From Streptomyces noursei (GTDB lineage: Bacteria > Actinomycetota > Actinomycetes > Streptomycetales > Streptomycetaceae): DNA of 64,000 bases. Both the position numbers and the translations under genes were made by a program. How positions within the stretch are numbered: position 1 is the stretch's first letter; every line of letters begins with the position of its first letter. The stretch is from the NCBI RefSeq assembly GCF_001646665.1, contig NZ_LWBU01000101.1, forward strand, positions 1 through 64,000. Reading direction: 5' to 3'. Below, piece by piece: positions 8,890 through 16,618 of this stretch. Under the pieces are notes generated by a model. It was not told the origin of the DNA and made no database searches. It saw only the letters and a list, made by a program, of their open reading frames with translations.

Positions 8890-9603
8890 ATGCTCGACCC
8901 CGTCACCAGGCCCCAGGCCGGTCTCGCCGTCCGCTGCTCCCGCGCCCTTCTGTCGCCGTGGTCGCGGCTGTCGTTGCTCCTCGTCGTCCTCGCGTCGGCG
9001 GCGGTGACGGTGGTCCTCTACGAGCCGCAGCGGCTGCTGTCGGCGGGATGGCCGCCGCAGGTCGGCGGCGCCGGCGCGGTGGTGCTGTTCGCGCTGGCGT
9101 ACGGGTTGTGCACCGCCGCCTTCGTGCCGCGGCCGATCCTGAACCTGGCGGCCGGGGCGCTGTTCGGGTCGCAGGCGGGGCTGGCGGCGGCGGTGGCCGG
9201 GACGGTGCTGGGCGCCGGTATCGCGTTCACGCTCGGCCGGCTGCTGGGGCAGGACGCGCTGCGGCCGCTGGTGCGGGGGCGCTGGCTGAAGGCGGCGGAC
9301 GGCCAGTTGAGCCGGCACGGGTTCCGTTCGATGCTCGCGGTCCGGCTGTTCCCGGGGGTGCCGTTCGCCGCCGCCAACTACTGCGCCGCGGTGTCGCGCA
9401 TGGGGTACCTGCCGTTCCTGCTCGCGACGGCGATCGGGTCCGTACCGAACACGGCGGCCTATGTGATCGCCGGGAGCGAGGCGGCGTCGCCCACCTCGCC
9501 CGCCTTCCTGTTCGCGATGGGGTTCATCGTGCTGAGCGGGCTGGGCGCGGCGGTGGTCGCCTGGTGCAAGCGCCACCGCCTGCGCAGCCGGCCGGAGGCG
9601 TAG
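8890..9603 (+). CDS. TVP38/TMEM64 family membrane protein
   Basis: 237-residue polytopic membrane protein of the DedA/VTT superfamily (YdjX-like). About six hydrophobic segments are visible. Hallmarks are the F-x-P-x-x-x-L-x-x-x-x-G stretch (FVPRPILNLAAGALFG), a Gly-rich helix (GTVLGAGIAFTLGRLLG) and R-L-F-P-G-V-P-F in the second half. Members are implicated in lipid scrambling or membrane homeostasis; no specific substrate can be read here. The short C-terminal tail is basic (CKRHRLRSR). Confidence 0.8.
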   Translation: MLDPVTRPQAGLAVRCSRALLSPWSRLSLLLVVLASAAVTVVLYEPQRLLSAGWPPQVGGAGAVVLFALAYGLCTAAFVPRPILNLAAGALFGSQAGLAAAVAGTVLGAGIAFTLGRLLGQDALRPLVRGRWLKAADGQLSRHGFRSMLAVRLFPGVPFAAANYCAAVSRMGYLPFLLATAIGSVPNTAAYVIAGSEAASPTSPAFLFAMGFIVLSGLGAAVVAWCKRHRLRSRPEA

Positions 9604-9657
9604 CGGCCGGCCGGAGGCGTAGCGGCCGGCCGGGGGTATGGCGGCCGACCGGGGGCG
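9586..9657. repeat. Degenerate 19-bp tandem repeat after the TVP38 gene
   Basis: A 19-bp unit TAGCGGCCGGCCGGAGGCG occurs at 9601-9619, near-perfectly at 9620-9638 and diverged at 9639-9657; a partial copy at 9586-9600 encodes the protein C-terminus. The first full copy supplies the stop codon. Each unit contains self-complementary CGGCCGGCCG, so the array can fold and may end both convergent transcripts. Confidence 0.7.
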
Positions 9658-9677
9658 CGGTCGCGTGAGGCGAGTCC

Positions 9678-10847
9678 CTACAGCGCTTCGAGGATCATGG
9701 CGTTCGCCAGGCCGCCGGCCTCGCACATCGTCTGCAGCCCGTAGCGGGCCCCTCGCTCGCGCATGGCGTGCACGAGCGTGGTCGTCAGCCGGGTGCCGCT
9801 GGCGCCCAGCGGATGCCCGAGAGCGATGGCGCCGCCGTGGACGTTGACCCGGTCGAGGTCGGCGCCGGTCTCCTGCTGCCAGGCGAGGACCACGGCGGCG
9901 AAGGCCTCGTTGACCTCGAAGAGGTCGATGTCGTCGAGCCGGAGGCCGGCCCTGCGCAGCACCTTCTCGGTCGCGGGGATGACACCGGTCAGCATCAGCA
10001 GCGGGTCGGAGCCGGTGACGGCGAAGCTGTGCAGCCGGGCGAGCGGGCGCAGACCGAGCTGCCGGGCGGTGTCGCCGGACATGATCAGCACGGCCGACGC
10101 CCCGTCGTTGACGGGGCTGGCGTTGCCGGCGGTGACGGACCAGTCGATCTGCGGGAACCGTTCGGCGAAGACCGGGTCGTGGTAGGCGGGCCGCAGGCCG
10201 GCGAGTACGCCGGTGGTGGTCCCGGGCCGGACGCACTCGTCGCGCGTCAGCTGCCCCAGGGGCGCCACCTCCGCGTCGAACAGACCGTCCGCCCAGCTGC
10301 GGGCGGCGCGCCGGTGCGACATGACCGCGTACTCGTCCATCGCCGTGCGGCCGATGGACCACTTGGCGGCGATCAGTTCGGCACTGATGCCCTGCGGCAC
10401 GAGGCCCTCCGGGTAGCGGGCGGCGACGCCGGGGCCGAAGGGGTCGGCGCCGGGCGGCACGTTCGACCACATGGGGACGCGGCTCATCGACTCGACCCCG
10501 CACGCGACGACGATGTCGTACGCGCCCGACAGCACGCCCTGCGCCGCGAAGTGCGTCGCCTGCTGGGAGGAGCCGCACTGGCGGTCGACGGTGGTGGCGG
10601 GCACCGACTCGGGCAGCCCGGCGCCGAGCCAGGCGTACCGCGTGGTGTTCATGGCCTGCTCGCCGACCTGGTCGACGCAGCCGCCGATGACGTCGTCGAC
10701 GAGTGCGGGGGCGATCCCGCTGCGCTCGACGAGGGTGCGGAGGGTGTGGGACAGCAGCTCGACGGGGTGGGTTCCGGCCAGGGCTCCGTTCTGCTTGCCC
10801 TTGCCGATGGGGGTCCGGACGGCCTCGACGATGACGGCGTCACGCAT
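9678..10847 (-). CDS. Acetyl-CoA acetyltransferase (thiolase)
   Basis: 389-residue thiolase, full length. It catalyses reversible acyl-CoA + acetyl-CoA Claisen condensation or cleavage. The acyl-binding Cys91 lies in DRQCGSSQQ, the active-site His in ALGHPLGASG, and the second catalytic Cys near residue 375 in TMCEAGG. The C-E-A-G-G form of the last motif recalls thiolases acting on longer or steroid-derived acyl-CoAs, but this is inference. GAGGAG lies 8 nt before the ATG. A divergent HxlR regulator and two matching operator-like sites suggest local control. Confidence 0.9.
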   Translation of the reverse strand: MRDAVIVEAVRTPIGKGKQNGALAGTHPVELLSHTLRTLVERSGIAPALVDDVIGGCVDQVGEQAMNTTRYAWLGAGLPESVPATTVDRQCGSSQQATHFAAQGVLSGAYDIVVACGVESMSRVPMWSNVPPGADPFGPGVAARYPEGLVPQGISAELIAAKWSIGRTAMDEYAVMSHRRAARSWADGLFDAEVAPLGQLTRDECVRPGTTTGVLAGLRPAYHDPVFAERFPQIDWSVTAGNASPVNDGASAVLIMSGDTARQLGLRPLARLHSFAVTGSDPLLMLTGVIPATEKVLRRAGLRLDDIDLFEVNEAFAAVVLAWQQETGADLDRVNVHGGAIALGHPLGASGTRLTTTLVHAMRERGARYGLQTMCEAGGLANAMILEAL

Positions 10848-10893
10848 GGGTGCGGCTCCTCTTTCGCGGGAGACGGGCGAGGGAGTGGAGTGA

Positions 10894-10959
10894 GTTGGAA
10901 AACTGGACCTTCACTCGTGGGTAACATAACGGAGTGGGTTGGGAAATCCAACCCTCACT
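10894..10959. promoter_or_regulatory. Two related operator sites between thiolase and HxlR regulator genes
   Basis: Site 1 (10894-10915) and site 2 (10938-10959) share 16 of 22 positions (GTTGGxAAAxxxxACCxTCACT), with starts 44 bp apart, about four helical turns. Site 2 contains a perfect inverted repeat, GGGTTGG-N5-CCAACCC (10936-10954). Binding by the adjacent HxlR protein is inferred. Confidence 0.65.
10923..10951 (-). promoter_or_regulatory. Predicted thiolase promoter
   Basis: On the minus strand TTGGAT (10946-10951) and TATGTT (10923-10928) are 17 bp apart. The -35 falls inside operator site 2 and +1 falls just before site 1, so a bound regulator would block it. Confidence 0.55.
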
Positions 10960-10967
10960 TCTAGGCT
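10939..10967 (+). promoter_or_regulatory. Predicted promoter of the HxlR regulator
   Basis: TTGGGA (10939-10944), 17-bp spacer, then the ideal Streptomyces -10 TAGGCT (10962-10967). Its -35 overlaps that of the divergent thiolase promoter within the palindrome, which points to coupled autoregulation. Confidence 0.6.
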
Positions 10968-11015
10968 GGCCACGGAACCACCCGGACCCGGAGCTCCGGG
11001 AAGGAAGGACGCCGC

Positions 11016-11471
11016 ATGAAGGACGCCCGGCCCTGCTCGATCGCCGACACCCTGGCGCTCGTCGGGGAGAAGTACGCGCTGCTGGTGCTGCGCGAGGTGT
11101 TCCTGGGCGTACGCCGCTTCGACCGGATCGCCCGCAACACCGGCGCCCCCCGCGACGTCCTCACCGCCCGCCTCCGCCGCCTCGTGGACGCGGGGATCCT
11201 GGAGAAGGTGGCCTACAGCGAGCGCCCGCGGCGCTTCGAGTACCGCCCCACCGACGCGGGGCGCGACCTGCACCCGGTCCTGCTCACGCTGATGGCCTGG
11301 GGCGACCGGCACCTCACCGACGAGCCCCCGACCGTGATCGAACACTCCTGCGGCGCCACGCTGCGCCCGGTCGTGGTCTGCGGGTGCTGCGGCGAGGAGG
11401 CCCGCGGCGACACCCTGACCCCGCACGTGCGGGCTCCCGGCTGGACGACCGCGGGGCCGGTCGGGGCCTGA
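11016..11471 (+). CDS. HxlR-family winged-helix transcriptional regulator
   Basis: 151 residues. The HxlR winged helix covers about residues 5-100: CSIADTLALVGEKYALLVLREVFLG, recognition region RNTGAPRDVLTARLRRLVDAGILEKVAYSERPRRFEYRPTDAG (wing), then the dimerisation helix. The C-terminal 40 residues add a Cys-rich segment (HSCGATL then CGCCGEEARG) that could bind zinc. GGAAGGAAGG precedes the ATG. It is divergent from the thiolase gene and likely represses both that gene and itself via the palindromic site. Effector unknown; an acyl-CoA or quinone is possible but not shown. Confidence 0.85.
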   Translation: MKDARPCSIADTLALVGEKYALLVLREVFLGVRRFDRIARNTGAPRDVLTARLRRLVDAGILEKVAYSERPRRFEYRPTDAGRDLHPVLLTLMAWGDRHLTDEPPTVIEHSCGATLRPVVVCGCCGEEARGDTLTPHVRAPGWTTAGPVGA

Positions 11472-11576
11472 GACCGGTTCATTCACCTGAGGGCTGTACG
11501 CTGCGCACCGACCGGCCGTCGATCAACGGCCGCCCCCCATTGACCGCACGAGCACCTTCGGGACGGCCGTAGCCCC

Positions 11577-12452
11577 ATGAATTGGTTCGAATCACTCATC
11601 CTCGGGCTCGTCCAGGGGCTGACGGAGTTCCTCCCCATTTCATCCAGCGCGCACCTGCGCCTCACCGCGGCCTTCGCGGGCTGGCACGACCCCGGCGCGG
11701 CCTTCACGGCGATCACGCAGATCGGCACGGAGACGGCCGTCCTCATCTACTTCCGCAAGGACATCGCACGGATCGTCTCCGCATGGTTCCGGTCGCTGCG
11801 GGACAAGGCGATGCGGAGCGACCACGACGCCCAGATGGGCTGGCTGGTCATCGTCGGGTCCATCCCGATCGGTGTGCTGGGCGTCACCCTCAAGGACCAC
11901 ATCGAGGGCCCGTTCCGGGACCTGCGCCTGATCGCCACGACCCTGATCGTGATGGGCATCGTCCTCGGCATCGCGGACCGGCTGGCGGCCCGTGTGGAGG
12001 AGGGCGGCCGGCACCGCGCCGCCCCCGAGCGCAAGACCCTCAAGGACCTGGGGGTCAGGGACGGCCTGATCTTCGGCATGTGCCAGGCGATGGCCCTGAT
12101 CCCCGGCGTGTCCCGGTCCGGGGCGACGATCAGCGGCGGCCTGCTGATGAGCTACACCCGCGAGGCGGCGGCCCGCTACTCGTTCCTCCTCGCCATCCCC
12201 GCGGTCCTGGCCTCCGGACTCTTCGAGCTCAAGGACGCCACCGAGGGCGGACACGTGTCCTGGGGTCCGACGATCTTCGCCACGGTCATCGCCTTCGGCG
12301 TCGGCTACGCGGTCATCGCCTGGTTCATGAAGTTCATCACCACCAAGAGCTTCATGCCGTTCGTGATCTACCGCATCCTGCTCGGCCTGGTGCTGTTCGC
12401 CCTCGTCGGGCTGGGAGTCCTCAGCCCCCACGCCGGCGAGTCGGGCGGCTGA
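11577..12452 (+). CDS. uppP: Undecaprenyl-diphosphatase UppP/BacA
   Basis: 291-residue polytopic membrane enzyme that dephosphorylates undecaprenyl diphosphate to recycle the lipid carrier for peptidoglycan; it confers bacitracin resistance when abundant. Both family signatures are present: GLTEFLPISSSAHL (about residues 17-30) and PGVSRSGATISGG (about 176-188), supplying the catalytic Glu, Ser/His and Arg. Eight hydrophobic segments, full length. The ribosome site before the ATG is weak. A TACGCT box at 11497-11502 is a possible -10 about 75 nt upstream. Confidence 0.93.
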   Translation: MNWFESLILGLVQGLTEFLPISSSAHLRLTAAFAGWHDPGAAFTAITQIGTETAVLIYFRKDIARIVSAWFRSLRDKAMRSDHDAQMGWLVIVGSIPIGVLGVTLKDHIEGPFRDLRLIATTLIVMGIVLGIADRLAARVEEGGRHRAAPERKTLKDLGVRDGLIFGMCQAMALIPGVSRSGATISGGLLMSYTREAAARYSFLLAIPAVLASGLFELKDATEGGHVSWGPTIFATVIAFGVGYAVIAWFMKFITTKSFMPFVIYRILLGLVLFALVGLGVLSPHAGESGG

Positions 12453-12626
12453 CCCGCCCCGGCCCCGGCCACCCGGCCCCTGCGCCGGCGGGCCCGGGAC
12501 GCCCCCGGAGTGCCCGCCACGCCCCCGGCCGGCGCCCGGCGACGAGACGTCGCCCACATGTGCCGCGCCGGGGGAGCTTCGTCACAAAGCACCCTCAGAA
12601 GTAGCCGGACCCCCCGGCCCTCTGCC

Positions 12627-12632
12627 TACGCT
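12627..12632 (+). promoter_or_regulatory. -10 box TACGCT of a leaderless promoter
   Basis: TACGCT lies 7 nt before the ATG at 12640, with no Shine-Dalgarno between them. Confidence 0.5.
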
Positions 12633-12639
12633 GGGTGCC

Positions 12640-12819
12640 ATGACCAGTTCCCCCGCCGACCTGCCCACCCCGGACGCCGAGGCCCTCAACGCCGCGATCC
12701 GTGAGTTGTGGGTGCGCGCGGGCGGCCGGCTCTCCCCGGACGAGCAGCGGATCTACAGCGCCCTGGTGCTCCAGTACGCCCGGACGTCGCAGCAGGGAGA
12801 CATCGCCGAAGCCGCCTAG
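12640..12819 (+). CDS. Small conserved-looking hypothetical protein (59 residues)
   Basis: Starts MTSSPADLPTPDAEALNAAI and continues with a helical core (ELWVRAGG, DEQRIYSALVLQYART). Soluble, acidic, with no membrane segment or recognised domain. The strong GC bias at third codon positions and a well-placed TACGCT box 7 nt upstream support a real leaderless gene. It ends 14 bp from the convergent LigT gene. Function unknown. Confidence 0.7.
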   Translation: MTSSPADLPTPDAEALNAAIRELWVRAGGRLSPDEQRIYSALVLQYARTSQQGDIAEAA

Positions 12820-12833
12820 GGCGTACATCCCGC

Positions 12834-13364
12834 CTACGGGATCCCGCGCAGTGCTGCGGTGGTCCTGGTGACGGAGTCGTAGGTACGCGCCCCGGTGAAC
12901 ATGCCGTTCCAGGGGAGGCCGAGGGCGGGCGGGAGAAGGTCCTCCGCCCAGTCGCCGCTCTTCGCCCGGGTCCGGCCCAAGGTGATGTGCGGCACCCAGC
13001 GTCCCGGTGCGTGCAGAGGGTTGCCCCCTTCTCCGCCCCGGGGGTGCAGGACGTCCCACACGGCGCGGTGCAGATCCAGCAGCCCAGGACCGGGCACGAC
13101 GCGCCAGGCCAGCACCCGGGTCCGTCCGGTGAAGCGGAGCGTGCCCGTGAGGCACAGGGGCAGGGGCAGGACGCCCGTCGCGGCCTCCAGCCGCCGCCGC
13201 GCGTCCCCCGGCAGCTCGTCCGCCGCCGCCAGCGTCAGGTGGGGGCGGTTCGTCCCGTGGCGGTGACCGTCCAGGCTGGGCAGCCCCCGGGCGGCGAGCG
13301 CCCTCCAGACCTCCCGCACCACGCCTTCGGTGGCCGGGTCGGGCAGCAGTTCCACGGTGTGCAC
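12834..13364 (-). CDS. 2'-5' RNA ligase family protein (LigT-like 2H phosphoesterase)
   Basis: 176 residues. The two H-x-T/x motifs that define 2H phosphoesterases are present: RPHLTL in the N-terminal lobe and VPHITLGR in the C-terminal lobe. Members open 2',3'-cyclic phosphates or ligate RNA or nucleotides; the substrate here is unknown. GTG at 13364 (VHTVELLPDP) is chosen over the longer ORF because a TACGCT -10 box ends 7 nt upstream and the family begins with this strand. Probably leaderless and monocistronic. Confidence 0.75.
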   Translation of the reverse strand: MHTVELLPDPATEGVVREVWRALAARGLPSLDGHRHGTNRPHLTLAAADELPGDARRRLEAATGVLPLPLCLTGTLRFTGRTRVLAWRVVPGPGLLDLHRAVWDVLHPRGGEGGNPLHAPGRWVPHITLGRTRAKSGDWAEDLLPPALGLPWNGMFTGARTYDSVTRTTAALRGIP

Positions 13365-13371
13365 CCGCAGC

Positions 13372-13377
13372 AGCGTA
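13372..13377 (-). promoter_or_regulatory. -10 box TACGCT of a leaderless promoter
   Basis: Same hexamer and same 7-nt spacing to the start codon as the convergent small gene at 12640. Confidence 0.5.
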
Positions 13378-13468
13378 GGCCCGGGATGCGGGGTGCGCCC
13401 GCCCGGGCGAGGCTGGACGCCGAACGGCGGGACGACGGGACCGCGCCACCGGCAGAGGAGCACCCGCC

Positions 13469-13855
13469 ATGGGGACGATCACCTTGCACGCCGCCGGTCC
13501 GGCGTCGCCGGACACGGTCTGGCAGCGCTACGCACTCCTCGACGAGTGGCCGCGGTGGGCGCCGCACATCAGGGCCGTGCACGCGGACGGCCGCGCGCTG
13601 GTGGCGGGGCTGGAGGGCAGCGTCGCCTCGGTCGCGGGCATCCGCGCCGCCTTCGTGGTCGAGAGCGTCGACCACGACCGCCGGGAATGGACCTGGCGCG
13701 TCCGCTCGGGGCCGCTCCGGCTCCGGCTGCACCACGGCGTACAGACCCACCCGAAGGGCAGCGCGACCCGGCTCACGATGCGGGGCCCGCTCCCCGTCCT
13801 GGCCGCCTACGCCCCGCTCGCCCGCCTCGCCCTCGGCCGGCTCGTCCGGACCTGA
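13469..13855 (+). CDS. SRPBCC (polyketide cyclase/dehydrase-like) protein
   Basis: 128-residue START-like helix-grip protein. The opening (GTITLHAAGPASPDTVWQRYALLDEWPRWAPHI) is the usual SRPBCC first strand and W-x-x-W helix, and alternating strands and a long amphipathic C-terminal helix follow. Such proteins bind hydrophobic ligands or act as cyclases; no catalytic residue can be assigned. GAGGAG lies upstream of the ATG. Its neighbours do not suggest a pathway. Confidence 0.75.
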   Translation: MGTITLHAAGPASPDTVWQRYALLDEWPRWAPHIRAVHADGRALVAGLEGSVASVAGIRAAFVVESVDHDRREWTWRVRSGPLRLRLHHGVQTHPKGSATRLTMRGPLPVLAAYAPLARLALGRLVRT

Positions 13856-14097
13856 GCCCGGCCGACGCCCCCGTCACCCGACCGGCGCGCGCCGCTTCCT
13901 CCGTACGACCGTGCCGGACAGCGCGCCCGGCACCCGGCGCCGCACATCCTGACGTGCGCGCGCCACCGCCCCCTTGCCGATGGCTCCGGTCTCCACGAGG
14001 CTCCCGTGGGAAGGCTCCCCGTGGAAGCAGGCCCGGAGCCCGATCCGGCAGTGCGCCGGCCGTCCGCCGGGACCGGCCGCCGCAGACAGGGGGTTAC

Positions 14098-14409
14098 ATG
14101 TCCGAACCCGCCGACGACACCTTCGTCACGGACCGGTTGGAGCCGTACACGTGGTCGAACGAGGAGACCGCGGCGTACGAGGCGGCCGTCGAGGCGGTGA
14201 ACGGCGCCGTCGGGGCGTACAGCGCCGTCATCGCCGCGGAGGAGCGCAGACCGGCCCCGGACCGGGCGGTCGTCGAGGAGGCCCGGGCGGCGCGGGCGCG
14301 GCTGGCCCGCGAACGGAGGGCCCTGAGGCCGACCGACCACCGGCAGATCGCCGCCGCCCGCGCGCACTACGCGCGACTGGCGCGGGACGTGACGGCGGGC
14401 GGCGCGTGA
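14098..14409 (+). CDS. Putative antitoxin partner of the zeta-type toxin
   Basis: 103 residues, almost all helical and highly charged (EETAAYEAAVEAVNGAVGAY, then EEARAARARLARERRALR). AGGGGG lies 4 nt before the ATG. Its stop overlaps the GTG start of the zeta-toxin gene in GTGA (14406-14409), so the two are translationally coupled. Position, size and coupling fit an epsilon-like antitoxin, although no sequence similarity to classical epsilon was recognised. The antitoxin role is therefore inferred. Confidence 0.6.
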   Translation: MSEPADDTFVTDRLEPYTWSNEETAAYEAAVEAVNGAVGAYSAVIAAEERRPAPDRAVVEEARAARARLARERRALRPTDHRQIAAARAHYARLARDVTAGGA

Positions 14410-15314
14410 CCGGCCCCGTCACCCCGGAGCGCTACCGGCTGCCGGAGGAGGAGAACCGGCGCATCTTCCACGAGGAGATCGTCCCGGAGCTGCTGGAGGG
14501 GCCCGCCGTCCAGGAGCGGCCGACGGTCGTCTTCCTGGTCGGCCCGCCCGGCGCGGGCAAGAGCCGGGTCGCGCACGCGCTGGCCGACGTGCTGGACCGG
14601 CGGGGCGGCTTCGTGGACGTCGACAGCGACCTCTACAAGCCCTACCACCCCGCCTACGCCGAGCTGTTGGCGCGGGACGACTCCCTCATGGCCGCCTGCA
14701 CCCGCGCCGACGGCCGGGCCTGGATGGCCCGGGCCGAGGAGTACGTACGCACGCACCGCGTGCATGCCGTCATTCAGGACACCTCCCAGAACGCCCGGTC
14801 CACGGAGGACAGGATGCGGGCGCACCGCCGGGCGGGAGCGCGTGTCGAGGCGCTGTTCCTGGGAGTCCCGCGGGCGATGAGCAACCAGGGCATCGTCGGC
14901 CGGTACTTCGAGCAGCTCGCCGACCGGGGCCAGGGGCGGCTGACCGTCCAGGCGAACGCCGACGAGTCCTACGCCGGCATCCTGGAGCTCGCCGAGCGAG
15001 TCGACCGGGGCGCCCTGGCCGACCTGGCCGTCGTCCACCGCCACGGCGAGAGCCGCCCCCGGTACCGCAACGTCCTGGACGCCACCGGCCGCTGGACCGA
15101 CCCCCCACGGCTCCGCCGGGCACTCGAGCAGGAACGCAGCCGTCCCTGGACCCCGGAAGAGAGCGCGGGCTTCGTCGCCACCCAGGTGCGGCTGCGCGCA
15201 CTGGGCGTCCCGTACGGTGCCGAGTGGCGCACCCGTCTGGCGCGGATCGAACGGCAGGCCGGCCTCCTGCTGGCACCGGGCGACGCCCGACGGCTCGACG
15301 TGCCGGGCCCCTGA
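14406..15314 (+). CDS. Zeta-toxin family kinase
   Basis: 302 residues. Zeta toxins phosphorylate UDP-N-acetyl sugars and so poison peptidoglycan synthesis. Walker A is GPPGAGKS (residues 46-53). The substrate motif VDVDSDLYKPYHPAY matches the D-x-(Y/F)-x-x-x-H-P-x-Y region of zeta/PezT. A basic stretch (RMRAHRRAGARVEALFLG) fits the lid. The C-terminal 100 residues extend beyond the minimal toxin. GTG start overlaps the upstream small gene by 4 bp. Some Streptomyces family members may be housekeeping nucleotide or sugar kinases, so toxicity is not certain. Confidence 0.8.
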   Translation: MTGPVTPERYRLPEEENRRIFHEEIVPELLEGPAVQERPTVVFLVGPPGAGKSRVAHALADVLDRRGGFVDVDSDLYKPYHPAYAELLARDDSLMAACTRADGRAWMARAEEYVRTHRVHAVIQDTSQNARSTEDRMRAHRRAGARVEALFLGVPRAMSNQGIVGRYFEQLADRGQGRLTVQANADESYAGILELAERVDRGALADLAVVHRHGESRPRYRNVLDATGRWTDPPRLRRALEQERSRPWTPEESAGFVATQVRLRALGVPYGAEWRTRLARIERQAGLLLAPGDARRLDVPGP

Positions 15315-15404
15315 CGGCGGCCGCACCCGTCGAGCGCGGTGGCGCGTTGGTGCGGCGCGTCGGCACGCTCGACCGTGGGTCCCCCGCAGTCGGCGGGGTG
15401 TCCG

Positions 15405-15992
15405 TCAGTCGAAGAGGTCCAGGAGATCCGTCCGGGAGCCCGCGTCGCCGGCGGGGCGCGACCGCATCGGGCGCGGTTCCGGGTACGTCTCCGTCGCGGC
15501 CCGCGCGCGGACGGCGTCGGCCCCGCCGCACGCCTCGACGGCGAAGTCGCCGAAGACCCCGGCGAACGCGCCCGGGTCGCGGAACTCCACGCCGAACGCC
15601 CGGCCGTCCCACAGTGGCACCCACACCACCCGGACGGCCCGTGGCCATCGGAGCACCGGCTGGTCGTCCGCGGTGGACCGTCCCTCCAGCCACAGCCGCG
15701 CCACGTGCAGCAGGTTCACGCTCTCCATCGGCAGCCGCTTGCGCCCCACGCGCAGTTCCACCGGCGTCAACTCGACGCGCCGGTCCTTGTTCGGGTACCA
15801 GGCGACGCCGATCCCGAACGGCACGTACAGCACGATCCCGATCAGGGGCCATGCCACGGCGTCGCCCCACGACCGGATCAGCCCGCCGTCCAGCAGATAC
15901 AGGGTTCCGAACACCAGGACCCACTTCGCCGTCATCCGCCAGAATCCGCTGCCCTGCCGGTACAGGACCCTTCGCTTCCCCGTGTTCGCCAT
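15405..15992 (-). CDS. Two-helix membrane protein of unknown function
   Basis: 195 residues. A short basic N-terminus leads to two membrane helices (about residues 20-36 and 43-64), followed by a cytoplasmic or PH-like beta domain (RRVELTPVELRVGRKRLPMESV) and a flexible, Arg/Pro-rich C-terminus. The layout resembles DUF3093-like and bacterial PH-domain proteins but no confident family is assigned. TAGCGT ends 6 nt before the ATG, so it is probably leaderless. Confidence 0.7.
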   Translation of the reverse strand: MANTGKRRVLYRQGSGFWRMTAKWVLVFGTLYLLDGGLIRSWGDAVAWPLIGIVLYVPFGIGVAWYPNKDRRVELTPVELRVGRKRLPMESVNLLHVARLWLEGRSTADDQPVLRWPRAVRVVWVPLWDGRAFGVEFRDPGAFAGVFGDFAVEACGGADAVRARAATETYPEPRPMRSRPAGDAGSRTDLLDLFD

Positions 15993-15998
15993 GCCCGC

Positions 15999-16004
15999 AC
16001 GCTA
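15999..16004 (-). promoter_or_regulatory. -10 box TAGCGT of a leaderless promoter
   Basis: TAGCGT with 6 nt to the ATG at 15992; no Shine-Dalgarno. Confidence 0.45.
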
Positions 16005-16108
16005 TCCGCCGCCCCCGGCCCGCCGTGAACGGCCCTCACGCTCGCGGGGTGCCTGCGGCGGAGGGGCCGCACTCCTGACCCGCGCCCCGTCCCCCCGGGC
16101 ATGCGCGG

Positions 16109-16141
16109 GGGCCGCCGGCAGGGGGGGGTGACCGGCGGCCC
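16109..16141. terminator. Possible hairpin in the 15,993-16,336 gap
   Basis: 10-bp GC stem (16109-16118 with 16132-16141) and a 13-nt G-rich loop. It lies between divergent genes, so a terminator role is uncertain. Confidence 0.35.
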
Positions 16142-16215
16142 GGTGCCCGGTCCTCCGTCCCGGGCGCGCAGGACGAGCCTCCCGCGCCGACGGGCCCGGC
16201 GCGAGGGCACGCGGC

Positions 16216-16252
16216 GCATATATGCACGCACTCCTTTCACACCCCGTGTGAA
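16216..16252. promoter_or_regulatory. Two palindromes upstream of the 16,337 gene
   Basis: AT-rich GCATATATGC (16216-16225) is followed by the perfect inverted repeat TTCACAC-CCC-GTGTGAA (16236-16252). Such symmetry in GC-rich DNA suggests protein-binding sites. No adjacent regulator gene was found. The rest of this 340-bp gap shows no ORF. Confidence 0.5.
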
Positions 16253-16336
16253 CCGGGGCCCGCAGCACCGGCCGGCGACCGCCGGACACGGCCCGCTCGT
16301 GCTGCGATCACCCGCCGTGCGGGGCACGCTGGTCCC

Positions 16337-16552
16337 ATGGCTTGGCAGGCACCCGTCGTCGTCCACCGCCCCTCCCCCGGCGGCGGGCGGCGCGTCACGA
16401 TACGCGGGCAGATCGCGGGGCTCGCGCACAACGACGCGGACCTCGTGGAGTTCCTGCGCCGCGCCGGGCTGGACGAGGCCGACATCTCGCTGGACGACCC
16501 GCACCTCGTCGAGTGGCGCGGCGGCCGCGCCCACCACTGGGAAGCGGCCTGA
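16337..16552 (+). CDS. Small hypothetical protein (71 residues)
   Basis: Begins MAWQAPVVVHRPSPGGGRRV and contains an acidic middle (AHNDADLVEFLRRAGLDEADISLDDP). It has the look of a conserved Streptomyces orphan but no domain is recognised. CACGCT at 16325-16330, 6 nt before ATG, may be a -10 of a leaderless promoter. The palindromes at 16216-16252 may control it. Confidence 0.6.
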   Translation: MAWQAPVVVHRPSPGGGRRVTIRGQIAGLAHNDADLVEFLRRAGLDEADISLDDPHLVEWRGGRAHHWEAA

Positions 16553-16618
16553 CGGGCACGCGCGGGACGGGCGTGCAGGGCTCTTGGCCCCGGGCGTCCG
16601 CTGCCCGACACTGAGGCG

